Below, in pieces: positions 1 to 7,179 of a DNA stretch of 8,488 bases. The notes under the pieces were generated by a model. The model was not told where the DNA came from. It saw only the letters and a list, made by a program, of their open reading frames with translations, and searched no databases. The stretch is from PXAH01 sp964605645 (GTDB taxonomy: Bacteria; Omnitrophota; Gorgyraeia; Duberdicusellales; 4484-171): positions 1 to 8,488 of the forward strand of contig CAZSDJ010000054.1 in the NCBI GenBank assembly GCA_964605645.1. The letters are read 5' to 3'. Position 1 is the first letter of the stretch; each line of letters opens with the position of its first letter. A program made the translations under genes and the position numbers.

Positions 1-293
1 ATGCTCAAAAAAAGGGGATAATTATTGCAGATACAAAGTTTGAGTTTGGTAAAACTACCGATAACAGGATAATACTGATAGATGAAGTGCTTACACCTGA
101 TTCCTCACGGTTTTGGCCGAAAGATCAGTATCAGCCCGGCCGGACTCAAGTTAGTTTTGATAAACAATTTGTAAGAGATTATCTAGAAACTTGTAATTGG
201 GACAAAACCCCGCCGGCACCAGAGTTGCCTGAAGATATTGTAGAAAAAACAAAAGATAAGTACAATCAAGCATTAAAAATGCTTACAGAGTAG
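1..293 (+). CDS. purC: SAICAR synthetase (PurC), C-terminal part only
   Basis: This is the C-terminal ~96 residues of phosphoribosylaminoimidazole-succinocarboxamide synthase. The enzyme joins CAIR and aspartate using ATP in cytosolic de novo purine synthesis. The reading frame is open from base 3 at the window edge, so the 5' part is missing. A GTG at 87 is internal and not a real start. The sequence IIADTKFEFG (bases ~21-50) matches the second SAICAR synthetase signature, with the conserved Asp, Lys and Glu. It is followed by DEVLTPDSSRFWP and SFDKQFVRDYLE, typical of the longer, yeast-like PurC form rather than the short E. coli form. The TAG stop at 291-293 lies 12 nt before etfB and overlaps that gene's Shine-Dalgarno, so the two are probably co-transcribed. 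Identification is very secure. Confidence 0.96.
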   Translation, partial: AQKKGIIIADTKFEFGKTTDNRIILIDEVLTPDSSRFWPKDQYQPGRTQVSFDKQFVRDYLETCNWDKTPPAPELPEDIVEKTKDKYNQALKMLTE

Positions 294-305
294 AGGCTTT
301 AAAAG

Positions 306-1097
306 ATGCATATAGTAGTTTGTGTTAAGCAAGTCCCCGATACCACCGAAGTCAGAATCAATCCGGAAACTAATACATTAATTCGCGAAGGAGTTGAGTC
401 GATTGTTAATCCTTTTGACAGTTATGCGATTGAAGAAGCATTGCGTCTTCGCGATAAATTTGGCGGCAAAGTTACAGTTATCAGCATGGGCCCGCCTCAG
501 GCTGAGGCAGTGCTGCGGGAAGCGATATCTTTGGGGGCTGATTCAGCGATTTTAATATCCGACCGTGCTTTTGCCGGGTCTGATACTTGGTCAACAAGTT
601 TAATTTTATCTAAAGCCTTACAAAAAATAAAAGATTTTGATTTAGTTATTTGCGGAAAACAAGCTTCTGACGGGGATACCGCTCAAGTCGGCCCCGGCGT
701 TGCAACTCATCTTAATTTGCCGCAGGCAACCTATGTAAGAAGAATAGACTCTGTCCATTTAGATACTTCTCCTGAAATTATTATAGTGGAAAGATTGGTG
801 GAGGAAGGTTATGAAATGTTAGAGGTGCAGTTACCGGCTTTAATAACCGTAGTAAAAGAGATTAATGAGCCGCGGATGCCTTCTTTACGCGGTAAAATGA
901 AAGCAAAAGCTGCTGAAATAGCTGTTTGGAAAAACAGTGATCTAAATATAAAAGAAAATGGAATTGGCCTCGAAGGGTCTCCCACTCAAGTAGTTAAGAT
1001 TTTCAGCCCGCCGAAAAAAGAAGGGGGAAAGATTTTCCAAGGAGAGCCGGAAGATGTAGTTGATCAACTGGTGGGAGAAATTAAAGATATTTTATGA
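306..1097 (+). CDS. etfB: Electron transfer flavoprotein beta subunit, bifurcating-type
   Basis: The product is EtfB, 263 residues, the usual length. The Etf heterodimer is a soluble two-cofactor carrier moving electrons between NADH or a dehydrogenase and another acceptor. Visible family features are MHIVVCVKQVPDT at the N-terminus, GKQASDGDTAQVGP (residues 117-130) lining the nucleotide or FAD site, and the beta-subunit signature with EEGYE...LPALIT (~161-181) followed by NEPRMPSLRGKM. The segment SDRAFAGSDTWSTS (85-98) and the DGDTAQVGP loop resemble clostridial EtfB proteins that bind a second FAD and NADH. I therefore infer a bifurcating type over the AMP-binding mitochondrial type. AGAGG at 292-296 sits 9 nt before the ATG and supports this start. 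The TGA stop overlaps the etfA ATG (ATGA), implying coupled translation. Confidence 0.95.
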   Translation: MHIVVCVKQVPDTTEVRINPETNTLIREGVESIVNPFDSYAIEEALRLRDKFGGKVTVISMGPPQAEAVLREAISLGADSAILISDRAFAGSDTWSTSLILSKALQKIKDFDLVICGKQASDGDTAQVGPGVATHLNLPQATYVRRIDSVHLDTSPEIIIVERLVEEGYEMLEVQLPALITVVKEINEPRMPSLRGKMKAKAAEIAVWKNSDLNIKENGIGLEGSPTQVVKIFSPPKKEGGKIFQGEPEDVVDQLVGEIKDIL

Positions 1098-2293
1098 GTA
1101 AAATTAGAATTATTAAAGATAAGTGTACCGGTTGCGGGCTTTGCATTAATGCTTGTCCGGTAAACGCGATAACAATAGTTTCAAAAAAAGCTGTAATTGA
1201 TCTTGATAAATGTACACTTTGCAAAGCTTGCCTGGAAAGCTGCAAATTTGATGCGATTAAAATAAAAGAGCAAACCAAAAAAGCTAAAGATTTGTCCGAG
1301 TATAAAGGGGTTTGGGTTTTTGCGGAAAATTCAAACGGGAACATTGCTCCGGTTGTATTTGAACTTTTGAATAAAGCCCGTCAATTAGCAGATGATTTAG
1401 ATACAGAAGTTTCTGCAATTTTATTAGGTTATAATATTGAAGAAAAAGCAGAAGAATTAATTAAGCGGGGAGCAGACAAAGTTTATGTAGTGGATTCGAA
1501 GGATTTAGCTCATTATATATCGGAAAATTATACAGCTAAAATTACTGAATTAATTGAAAAATACAAGCCGGAAATTTTATTAGCGGGGGCAACCACAACC
1601 GGGAGAAGCTTAGCGGCAAGAATTGCAGTAAAATGCTATGCTGGTTTAACTGCAGATTGTACAGGTTTAGAGATTGATAAAGATAAGAAAATATTGATTC
1701 AAACTAGGCCTGCCTTTGGCGGCAATATCATGGCTCAAATTATTTCGCCAAATTTTAGGCCGCAGATGGCAACAGTTCGACACAAAGTAATGCCGGAGGC
1801 TAAAGCGGATAATTCACGTAAAGGTAAAGTAATAAAAGAATCTTTTGATTCAGAAGATGTAGATCAAAGGATAAAATTTCTTGATTTTGTCAAAGAAGAT
1901 GTATCAACTATCAATTTAGCTGAAGCTGATATTATAGTATCCGGCGGCAGAGGTTTAGGCGGCCCGGAAAATTTTAAAATTATTGAGAATTTAGCAAAAA
2001 CCTTAGATGCGGCAGTTGGCTCTTCGCGAGCTTGTGTAGATGCCGGTTGGATACCTTATTCTCACCAAGTCGGCCAAACCGGCCGTACGGTTTGCCCAAA
2101 AATTTATATTGCTTGCGGCATCTCCGGCCAAATTCAACATTTAGTGGGGATGCAATCATCGGATTTGATTATTGCGATTAATAAAGATCACGAAGCGCCT
2201 ATTTTTAAAGTAGCTGATTATGGGATAGTGGGTGACCTGTTTAAAGTAATCCCTCTTCTTTCCGATAAATTGAAAGAAGTATTAAATCGATAG
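1094..2293 (+). CDS. etfA: Electron transfer flavoprotein alpha subunit with N-terminal 2x[4Fe-4S] ferredoxin domain
   Basis: The product is EtfA, 399 residues, about 70-80 longer than plain EtfA because of an N-terminal bacterial-ferredoxin domain. Two complete CxxCxxCxxxC motifs are visible: C11, C14, C17, C21 (followed by Pro) and C40, C43, C46, C50. They should hold two [4Fe-4S] clusters. The Etf alpha domain follows (~71-235), then the FAD domain with SGGRGLGG (283-290), GSSRACVDAGW, QVGQTG (325-330) and the alpha signature at 337-363, including GISGQIQH. The same fusion is known in Acetobacterium woodii CarE and LctC, parts of flavin-bifurcating complexes. By analogy this subunit may pass low-potential electrons to ferredoxin; that is inference. 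The start overlaps the etfB stop with no close Shine-Dalgarno, so translation is probably coupled. No acyl-CoA or lactate-type dehydrogenase partner is present here. Confidence 0.95.
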   Translation: MSKIRIIKDKCTGCGLCINACPVNAITIVSKKAVIDLDKCTLCKACLESCKFDAIKIKEQTKKAKDLSEYKGVWVFAENSNGNIAPVVFELLNKARQLADDLDTEVSAILLGYNIEEKAEELIKRGADKVYVVDSKDLAHYISENYTAKITELIEKYKPEILLAGATTTGRSLAARIAVKCYAGLTADCTGLEIDKDKKILIQTRPAFGGNIMAQIISPNFRPQMATVRHKVMPEAKADNSRKGKVIKESFDSEDVDQRIKFLDFVKEDVSTINLAEADIIVSGGRGLGGPENFKIIENLAKTLDAAVGSSRACVDAGWIPYSHQVGQTGRTVCPKIYIACGISGQIQHLVGMQSSDLIIAINKDHEAPIFKVADYGIVGDLFKVIPLLSDKLKEVLNR

Positions 2294-2307
2294 ATTCGAT
2301 TTATGTT

Positions 2308-5300
2308 ATGTATTTAAAAGAATTAAATCTTTTTGGTTTCAAATCCTTCCCCGAAAAAACTTCCCTTAAATTTGATTCCGGTATAACTGCGGTAGTTGGC
2401 CCAAATGGTTGCGGTAAGTCAAATATTGTTGATTCGATTAAGTGGGCCCTTGGTGAGCAAAGCCCGAAATCTTTACGGGGCACAAAGATGGAAGATATTA
2501 TCTTTAACGGTACAGAAAACTATCCTGCCTTAAATTATGCCGAAGTCAGCTTGAATTTTTCCAATGAAGATAAGTATCTGCCAATTAATTACAATGAGGT
2601 TGTTATTAGCAGGAGGCTGTATCGTTCCGGGGAAAGCCAATATTTTATTAATAAGAGCCCGGTGAGGCTGAAAGATGTTCAAAACTTATTTCTAGGAACC
2701 GGGATTGGAGAATCAACTTATTCTTTTGTTGAGCAAGGTAAGATTGAAGTTTTTTTAAGTTATAAGCCGGAAGATAAGCGTTTAATTTTTGATGAAGCTA
2801 GCGGGATAGTCAAATATAAAGAAAGAAAGAGAGAAGCCCTCAGGCGGTTAGCAGAAGCTGATGATAATATTGTCCGCCTTGAAGATATATTAAAAGAAGT
2901 AAGAAGGCAAATTAGTTATTTGGAAAGGCAGGCCGAGAAGGCAGAAAAGTATAAAAAAACTAAAGAAGAATTAATAGAAATTGAGAAAAAAATAGCGGCC
3001 AAAAAAAGAGAAGAACTGGATAAGAAAATTACGGATTCAGCCGGGAGCCTAAGCTCATCAAAAGAAAAAGAAGCTGATATCGAAAATCAATTAGCTTCCT
3101 TAAGCAGTGGATTGAAAGATATAAATGAAAAGCAAAGAATTTTAAGAGAAGAGCTTGATCAAGCCAATACGCTAGTAGTTTCAACTCAAGCTCAAATTCA
3201 AACATATCAAAATAATATTGAATTTTCCAGTCAAAGAATCGAAGAATTAGAAGCAAGAAGCAGCCAGCTTGATTCGTCGGCTAAAATTTTAGAAGAAAAA
3301 ATTAATAATCAAAATACACGAAAAGAAGAAGAGAAGATGCGCCTCGATGCCATTGAGGAAGAACTTATAAAATCGGAACACGATTTGAGTAATTTGGAAA
3401 AAAATAAAGCGGACAACACAGAAAAAATTAAAATAACTCAAAAAGACCTAAAAAGCCAAAAAGAGAATATCTTAATTTTAGAAGAAAAAAAATCAAAATC
3501 TCATAATTCAATAATTGAGCTTCAAGCTCAAATTTCTACCCTCTTGAACCGAAAAAAAAGACTGCTTTTGGATAAAGGTAAACTTGACAATTTGCTTTCT
3601 GATAATTCGGAAAAATTAGAAAAATCAGAAGCTGCTTATGCTGCTGTTTTAGATCAATTAAACCAACTAAAAGATAAAAAACAGGGCTTAGCCAAAGAAG
3701 AAAGCCAGATAAATCAAGAAATGGAAAATCTGAAAAATTCTTTATCGGAAAAAGAAAAAGATTTTTTTGAATTAAATGCTTCTTATCAATTCTTAAAAGA
3801 TTTTCGCAGTAAATATGAAACTTTTTCTCGCAAAGAAAACATTACTGTCATTTTTGAAAAAGATCCCGGCAATATTAATAAATTAGTCGCTTCTTTAAAG
3901 AATGCAGAGTTTATTCGGGAAGGAGGAGTTTTTAAGGCAAAATTAGAAGCAAAAGTAATTGCCTTTGAAGAAGAGCAATTGCGGCAAAAAATTACAGATT
4001 TAGAAATAAAAATTTCGCAAATAAAAGAAAAAATAGTGGCCTTAACGGCCCAAAAACAATCTTTAGATGATAAACTTGCTTCTGAAGACAGTCAGATTGA
4101 GAATCATAAACATAATCTTAGCCAGGCCCAGCAAGATAAAGATTCAGCTAAACGTGAAGTTGCCAGATTAAAAGAAGAGTATGAATTAGTAGATGAAGAA
4201 ACTAAAAATACTTTAGAAGAAATAAATAAATTAGAAAAAGATAGAGAAGAAGCTGAACAATCTACCAATAGCAGCGGCCAGGAGTTAGATAACGCAAATA
4301 ATTCTCTTCATTCTTTGCAAGCTACCATCGAAGAAACAGAAAGAAAAATCAGAGAGACAGATATTCAAGTTGCTCAAATGAAGGCCGAAAAAGAATCATT
4401 GCATAAAGAAAAAAACAGTATTAGTTCAAAAGTTAATTTTTTACAAGAAGAAATAGAAAGTTTTAACAAAAATATCCAACAGGTAAAAGCAGAAAAGGAA
4501 TCAGGTATTAGCCAGGTTGCTTCTTTGCAAGAAAAAATCAATCAATTAAAACAAGAAATCGAACGTGATGCCCAAAGCATTAAAGATTCTGTTGAAAAAA
4601 AGGAAATGCTTCAACAAAAAGAATTTAATTTAAATAAAGAAACATCCTTAGAACGGGAAAAAATTGATAATTTAAAACAAGAATTGAACAAACTGCAGCA
4701 AACTATTTATAATCAAAAGCTTAAAGTGCAAAGCTTAGAATATGAAAAAGAAAAAATTAAAGATTACCTGCAACAGGTATATAGTTTAGAGGTAGACCTT
4801 TCTGTCTTGGAGTTGCCGGAGGACTCGAGAGAAGATCTTGATCAAAAGAAAGAAAAGCTGCAAAAAAGGTTAAATTCCTTGGGAGAGGTGAACTTGGTCG
4901 CAATTGAAGAATTTCAAGAATTAAAAGAAAGAAGGGATTTCCTGGAAGGCCAAAGGCTGGATTTGGTTACTTCTAAAGATAATTTAAAGAAAGCAATAAA
5001 TAAAATTAATCGGACTTCTCGGCAAATATTTTTAGAGACTTTTGAGAAGATCCAAAAAGAATTTAAGAAAAATTATAAATTTTTGTTTAATGGAGGCAGA
5101 GCAAACTTAATTTTGATAGATCCAAATGACCTTTTAGAATCCGGTGTTGAAATTGAAGTGCAGCCGCCGGGGAAGAAATTACAAAATGTATCGCTGCTTT
5201 CCGGCGGAGAAAAAGCTTTAACTGCAATAGCGTTAATCTTTTCTATTTTTACCGTAAGGCCTTCTCCGTTGTGTGTGCTTGATGAAATAGATGCACCCCT

Positions 5301-5499
5301 AGATGAGGCGAATGTGGATAGATTTAATCATATTTTAAAAGATTTTTCCCGCAATGCTCAATTCATTTTGATTTCCCACAACAAAAAGACGATGAGTAAT
5401 GCTGATGTTTTGTACGGAGTTACGATGCAGAAGAAAGGTGTTTCCAAACTGGTTTCAGTGAAATTTGCAGAGGAAAATAAAGAGAAAACCAAAACCTAA
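2308..5499 (+). CDS. smc: Chromosome segregation ATPase SMC with strongly reduced hinge
   Basis: The product is an SMC protein of 1063 residues, against about 1150-1200 for typical bacterial SMC. It forms the DNA-entrapping ATPase ring that, with ScpA and ScpB, compacts and segregates the chromosome. The N-terminal head has MYLKELNLFGFKSF, Walker A GPNGCGKS (31-38) and a Q-loop region ending VEQG (141-144). Coiled coil runs about 165-490 and 560-850. The C-terminal head has LGEVNLVAIEEF (~858-869), ABC signature LSGGE (964-968), Walker B with D992 and E993, and the switch histidine H1024. The join between the coils (~492-560) is only about 65 residues. It lacks the conserved glycines and GRATFLPL-like segment of SMC hinges, and has no Rad50-type CxxC hook. 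The ATG lies 14 nt after the etfA stop with no clear Shine-Dalgarno. The N-terminus matches the family, so this start is likely correct. No scpA or scpB is seen in the window. Confidence 0.95.
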   Translation: MYLKELNLFGFKSFPEKTSLKFDSGITAVVGPNGCGKSNIVDSIKWALGEQSPKSLRGTKMEDIIFNGTENYPALNYAEVSLNFSNEDKYLPINYNEVVISRRLYRSGESQYFINKSPVRLKDVQNLFLGTGIGESTYSFVEQGKIEVFLSYKPEDKRLIFDEASGIVKYKERKREALRRLAEADDNIVRLEDILKEVRRQISYLERQAEKAEKYKKTKEELIEIEKKIAAKKREELDKKITDSAGSLSSSKEKEADIENQLASLSSGLKDINEKQRILREELDQANTLVVSTQAQIQTYQNNIEFSSQRIEELEARSSQLDSSAKILEEKINNQNTRKEEEKMRLDAIEEELIKSEHDLSNLEKNKADNTEKIKITQKDLKSQKENILILEEKKSKSHNSIIELQAQISTLLNRKKRLLLDKGKLDNLLSDNSEKLEKSEAAYAAVLDQLNQLKDKKQGLAKEESQINQEMENLKNSLSEKEKDFFELNASYQFLKDFRSKYETFSRKENITVIFEKDPGNINKLVASLKNAEFIREGGVFKAKLEAKVIAFEEEQLRQKITDLEIKISQIKEKIVALTAQKQSLDDKLASEDSQIENHKHNLSQAQQDKDSAKREVARLKEEYELVDEETKNTLEEINKLEKDREEAEQSTNSSGQELDNANNSLHSLQATIEETERKIRETDIQVAQMKAEKESLHKEKNSISSKVNFLQEEIESFNKNIQQVKAEKESGISQVASLQEKINQLKQEIERDAQSIKDSVEKKEMLQQKEFNLNKETSLEREKIDNLKQELNKLQQTIYNQKLKVQSLEYEKEKIKDYLQQVYSLEVDLSVLELPEDSREDLDQKKEKLQKRLNSLGEVNLVAIEEFQELKERRDFLEGQRLDLVTSKDNLKKAINKINRTSRQIFLETFEKIQKEFKKNYKFLFNGGRANLILIDPNDLLESGVEIEVQPPGKKLQNVSLLSGGEKALTAIALIFSIFTVRPSPLCVLDEIDAPLDEANVDRFNHILKDFSRNAQFILISHNKKTMSNADVLYGVTMQKKGVSKLVSVKFAEENKEKTKT

Positions 5500-5526
5500 C
5501 TATTTCCAGTCGTGAGCTTGCTAAAA

Positions 5527-5637
5527 TAACAAATTACAAGTACCAAACCACAAACAATATACAATATTAGATTTTTTATATTTGTGATTTGAGATTTGTA
5601 ATTTGTTTGGAATTTGTTATTTGTAATTTGGAATTTA
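5527..5637. repeat. AT-rich palindromic repeat between convergent smc and GGDEF genes
   Basis: The 143-nt gap between smc and the convergent diguanylate cyclase gene holds a degenerate repeat of ATTTGTAATTTG-like units (about 5583-5637). The same sequence also occurs inverted on the left side. AACAAATTACAA (5528-5539) is the exact reverse complement of TTGTAATTTGTT (5596-5607). The arms can be extended with mismatches inward, for example ACCACAAAC against a TTTGTGATTTG-like stretch at 5581-5591. The result is an imperfect hairpin roughly 80 nt across. It may act as a bidirectional transcription stop, but there is no GC-rich stem with a U-tract. It looks like an interspersed genomic repeat; that rests on its form only. 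Confidence 0.6.
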
Positions 5638-5642
5638 TCTGT

Positions 5643-6791
5643 TTAGCAGGTAACTGTGCAGTTTTTACCTTCATTTTTTGCCGCATATAATGCATCATCA
5701 GCTTTTTTAGTTAATTTTTTCTTCTCACTTCCATCCTGAGGAAAGTTAGCCACTCCGATACTTACTGTAAATCGATAATTTAAAATATTATTTTTTGTGA
5801 CTGATTTTCTAATTCTTTCTGCTAGCAAATAAGCTTCTTTCTTATTGTTCGCAGGTAAAATTAAAGAAAATTCTTCGCCGCCATAACGGCAGACCACGTC
5901 GATTTTACGGCAATTATCTTTAATAGTTTGACTAATTTTTTTAAGAGCCTTATCACCTTGGACGTGGCCGAAATTATCATTATATTTTTTGAAATCATCG
6001 ATATCGATCATCAATACTGATACATTTTGGTTAGTTGATTTCGCCTTGGCTAGTTCTTCATCTAATCTGTATTGAAAATAGCCATAATTCCAAAGGCCGG
6101 TTAGAGAATCGGTATGAGCCTTAGTCAAAGTTAATTCAAAACTATATGAATTTTCCAGGGCACCGGCTGCTTGCTCTGAAAACATTTTAAATATTTTAAA
6201 ATCTTCTGAGCTGATTTCTTTTTTTGTTATATAGTTGTCGACAACAAATATTGCAGCAATTTCCCCTTTAACTTGTAAAGGGGCAATGATGAATTCATCT
6301 AAATCGAGTTTTTTTATTAAAGGATCATTTTTTAATTGGGCATTACCTTTCTTTATCCAGAGGGCATCCTTCTTTAGGCAATCGAAAATTAAGCCACTTT
6401 TTTCATTTAAAGGGAATTGAAGAGATTGGATAAATTTCATAAAGCGAGGTTGATTTTGTTTATTTTTTTTCAGGAGATGATAATTTTCTATTAAAGTGTA
6501 TAAATCTTTTTTCTGATCAGAGATATGCTGCCAAATTTCTTTTGCTTCTTTGCCATCCATCGGGCCGATACCCATAAATCCTTCAATTTGTTTATTTTCG
6601 TTATTCACAAAAAATAAGGAAGCACGGTTGTACCTGAGGCCTTGGTGAGAAGTTAAGCCGGTTAAAATTATATAACTAATTTCTTCAAGGTGAAGAGTTT
6701 TTCGCATCGCCTTGGTAAGTTCGTAAAATATTTCCAGGTGGGATTTAGCTTTAGCCAGCTCTTTCTCGAGCTTCTTTATTTTTTCTTCCAT
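5643..6791 (-). CDS. GAF-GGDEF diguanylate cyclase
   Basis: The 382-residue protein is predicted to make cyclic di-GMP from two GTP. A short N-terminal coiled coil (1-25) precedes a GAF-like sensor region (~25-215), then the GGDEF domain (~225-380). Catalytic features are intact: DSLTGLWN (228-235), metal-binding D263 in MIDIDDFKKYND, NFGH (273-276), and the active-site motif GGEEF (304-308). An RxxD inhibitory site (R295, D298) sits five residues before GGEEF, so product feedback inhibition is expected. There is no signal peptide or membrane segment, so it should be cytosolic, and the ligand of the GAF domain cannot be told. It is convergent with smc. The ATG at 6789-6791 has no Shine-Dalgarno and lies almost at the predicted transcription start, suggesting a leaderless mRNA. 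Confidence 0.93.
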   Translation of the reverse strand: MEEKIKKLEKELAKAKSHLEIFYELTKAMRKTLHLEEISYIILTGLTSHQGLRYNRASLFFVNNENKQIEGFMGIGPMDGKEAKEIWQHISDQKKDLYTLIENYHLLKKNKQNQPRFMKFIQSLQFPLNEKSGLIFDCLKKDALWIKKGNAQLKNDPLIKKLDLDEFIIAPLQVKGEIAAIFVVDNYITKKEISSEDFKIFKMFSEQAAGALENSYSFELTLTKAHTDSLTGLWNYGYFQYRLDEELAKAKSTNQNVSVLMIDIDDFKKYNDNFGHVQGDKALKKISQTIKDNCRKIDVVCRYGGEEFSLILPANNKKEAYLLAERIRKSVTKNNILNYRFTVSIGVANFPQDGSEKKKLTKKADDALYAAKNEGKNCTVTC

Positions 6792-6798
6792 TAATAAT

Positions 6799-6827
6799 TA
6801 GATAGCATATTTATCAGGTTAAGTCAA
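6799..6827 (-). promoter_or_regulatory. Predicted sigma70-type promoter of the GGDEF gene
   Basis: On the minus strand, TTGACT (6822-6827) lies 17 nt upstream of TATCTA (6799-6804). The -10 is preceded by TGC, giving an extended -10 arrangement. A start about 7 nt downstream would fall near 6792, next to the ATG at 6791. The -10 hexamer matches consensus at only 3 of 6 positions, so the call leans on the -35, the spacing and the TGn element. Confidence 0.45.
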
Positions 6828-6886
6828 GTATGTAGGGTGTACCCAAGTAGGACGTCTGCAGCAGGGGGTTCTTTTTAAATAATCAG

Positions 6887-6916
6887 TTGTTTTTTATAAG
6901 GATTAAATGCTATAAT
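6887..6916 (+). promoter_or_regulatory. Predicted extended -10 promoter
   Basis: TGCTATAAT (6908-6916) combines an extended -10 TGn with a perfect TATAAT. TTGTTT (6887-6892) is 18 nt upstream as a partial -35. Transcription should begin near 6922-6924, only a few bases before the ATG at 6929. This is the best promoter match in the window and points to a transcript in the stretch otherwise lacking a clear gene. Upstream, 6830-6880 contains only a short GGGT/ACCC inverted repeat and a G-run that I cannot assign. Confidence 0.6.
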
Positions 6917-6928
6917 GTACTTAACTTA

Positions 6929-7093
6929 ATGGGTAAAAAGGTAAAACTTAATCCTGAACAAGCAGTACTTTCGTATTGTGAACAACCCAAAGGGGTTTTA
7001 TACCTAATAGTCAAACTCAATGCCAAAATACGTCTTCCAGTGACTGTGAATTTGGAAATTCACTATCTAGTGTATCTAGCTAATCTAGTTTAA
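6929..7093 (+). CDS. Small ORF, possible cysteine-containing peptide, probably frameshifted
   Basis: From the ATG at 6929 the ORF encodes 54 residues beginning MGKKVKLNPEQAVLSYC. Longer versions starting at the TTG at 6887 would begin inside the promoter and are unlikely. I recall short peptides with a K-x-K-L-x-P-E-Q-A-V-L-x-x-C-like opening in uncultivated bacterial genomes; that memory is weak and unverified. After residue 22 the zero frame turns into bland hydrophobic sequence. The -1 frame, open from 6982 to the TAA at 7081-7083, reads FIPNSQTQCQNTSSSDCEFG and then a Ser-rich tail. One extra G in the GGGG run at 6992-6995 would fuse the two parts into a peptide of about 51 residues with three cysteines. 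There is no Shine-Dalgarno, and the predicted transcript start is only ~6 nt upstream. A non-coding RNA is the main alternative. Function unknown. Confidence 0.35.
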   Translation: MGKKVKLNPEQAVLSYCEQPKGVLYLIVKLNAKIRLPVTVNLEIHYLVYLANLV

Positions 7094-7106
7094 GCTAGTA
7101 TCTAAA
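7046..7106 (+). repeat. Palindrome plus three tandem 9-nt repeats
   Basis: GTGAATTT-GG-AAATTCAC (7046-7063) is a perfect 8-bp inverted repeat. It is followed immediately by three tandem 9-nt units sharing ATCTAG (TATCTAGTG, TATCTAGCT, AATCTAGTT, starting at 7064, 7073 and 7082). The inverted pair CTAGCT/AGCTAG (7076-7081 and 7093-7098) can fold around the third unit. These form the 3' end of the small ORF in either frame, and they could equally be the 3' part of a structured RNA. Confidence 0.5.
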
Positions 7107-7155
7107 GAAATTGTTAACCCCCGCGGTTACCCAAAATAATTATAAATGTAAAAAA

Positions 7156-7179
7156 TAGCTTATTCATTTAGATAAGTTA
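7156..7179. other. AT-rich hairpin, possible weak terminator
   Basis: TAGCTTAT (7156-7163) can pair over 8 bp, one of them G-U, with ATAAGTTA (7172-7179) across an 8-nt loop. A run of A precedes it and a weak AT stretch follows. It could end the transcript starting near 6923, but no proper U-tract is present. Between here and 7245 I see no further feature. Confidence 0.25.

Noticed and set aside
1081..1344. Minus-strand ORF of 87 codons over the etfB/etfA junction
   Set aside because: It lies opposite clear etfB and etfA coding sequence, including the ferredoxin cysteine motifs.
3029..3256. Minus-strand ORF of 75 codons inside smc
   Set aside because: It is a shadow of the AT-rich coiled-coil coding region and has no start signals of its own.
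6235..6420. Plus-strand ORF of 61 codons inside the GGDEF gene
   Set aside because: It lies antisense to the GAF-region coding sequence and has no ribosome site or family resemblance.
6864..7122. GGGGGTT and AACCCCC as the closing stem of one large RNA
   Set aside because: It is only 7 bp over about 250 nt, and the best promoter (6887-6916) lies between the arms, so the left arm would not be transcribed from it.
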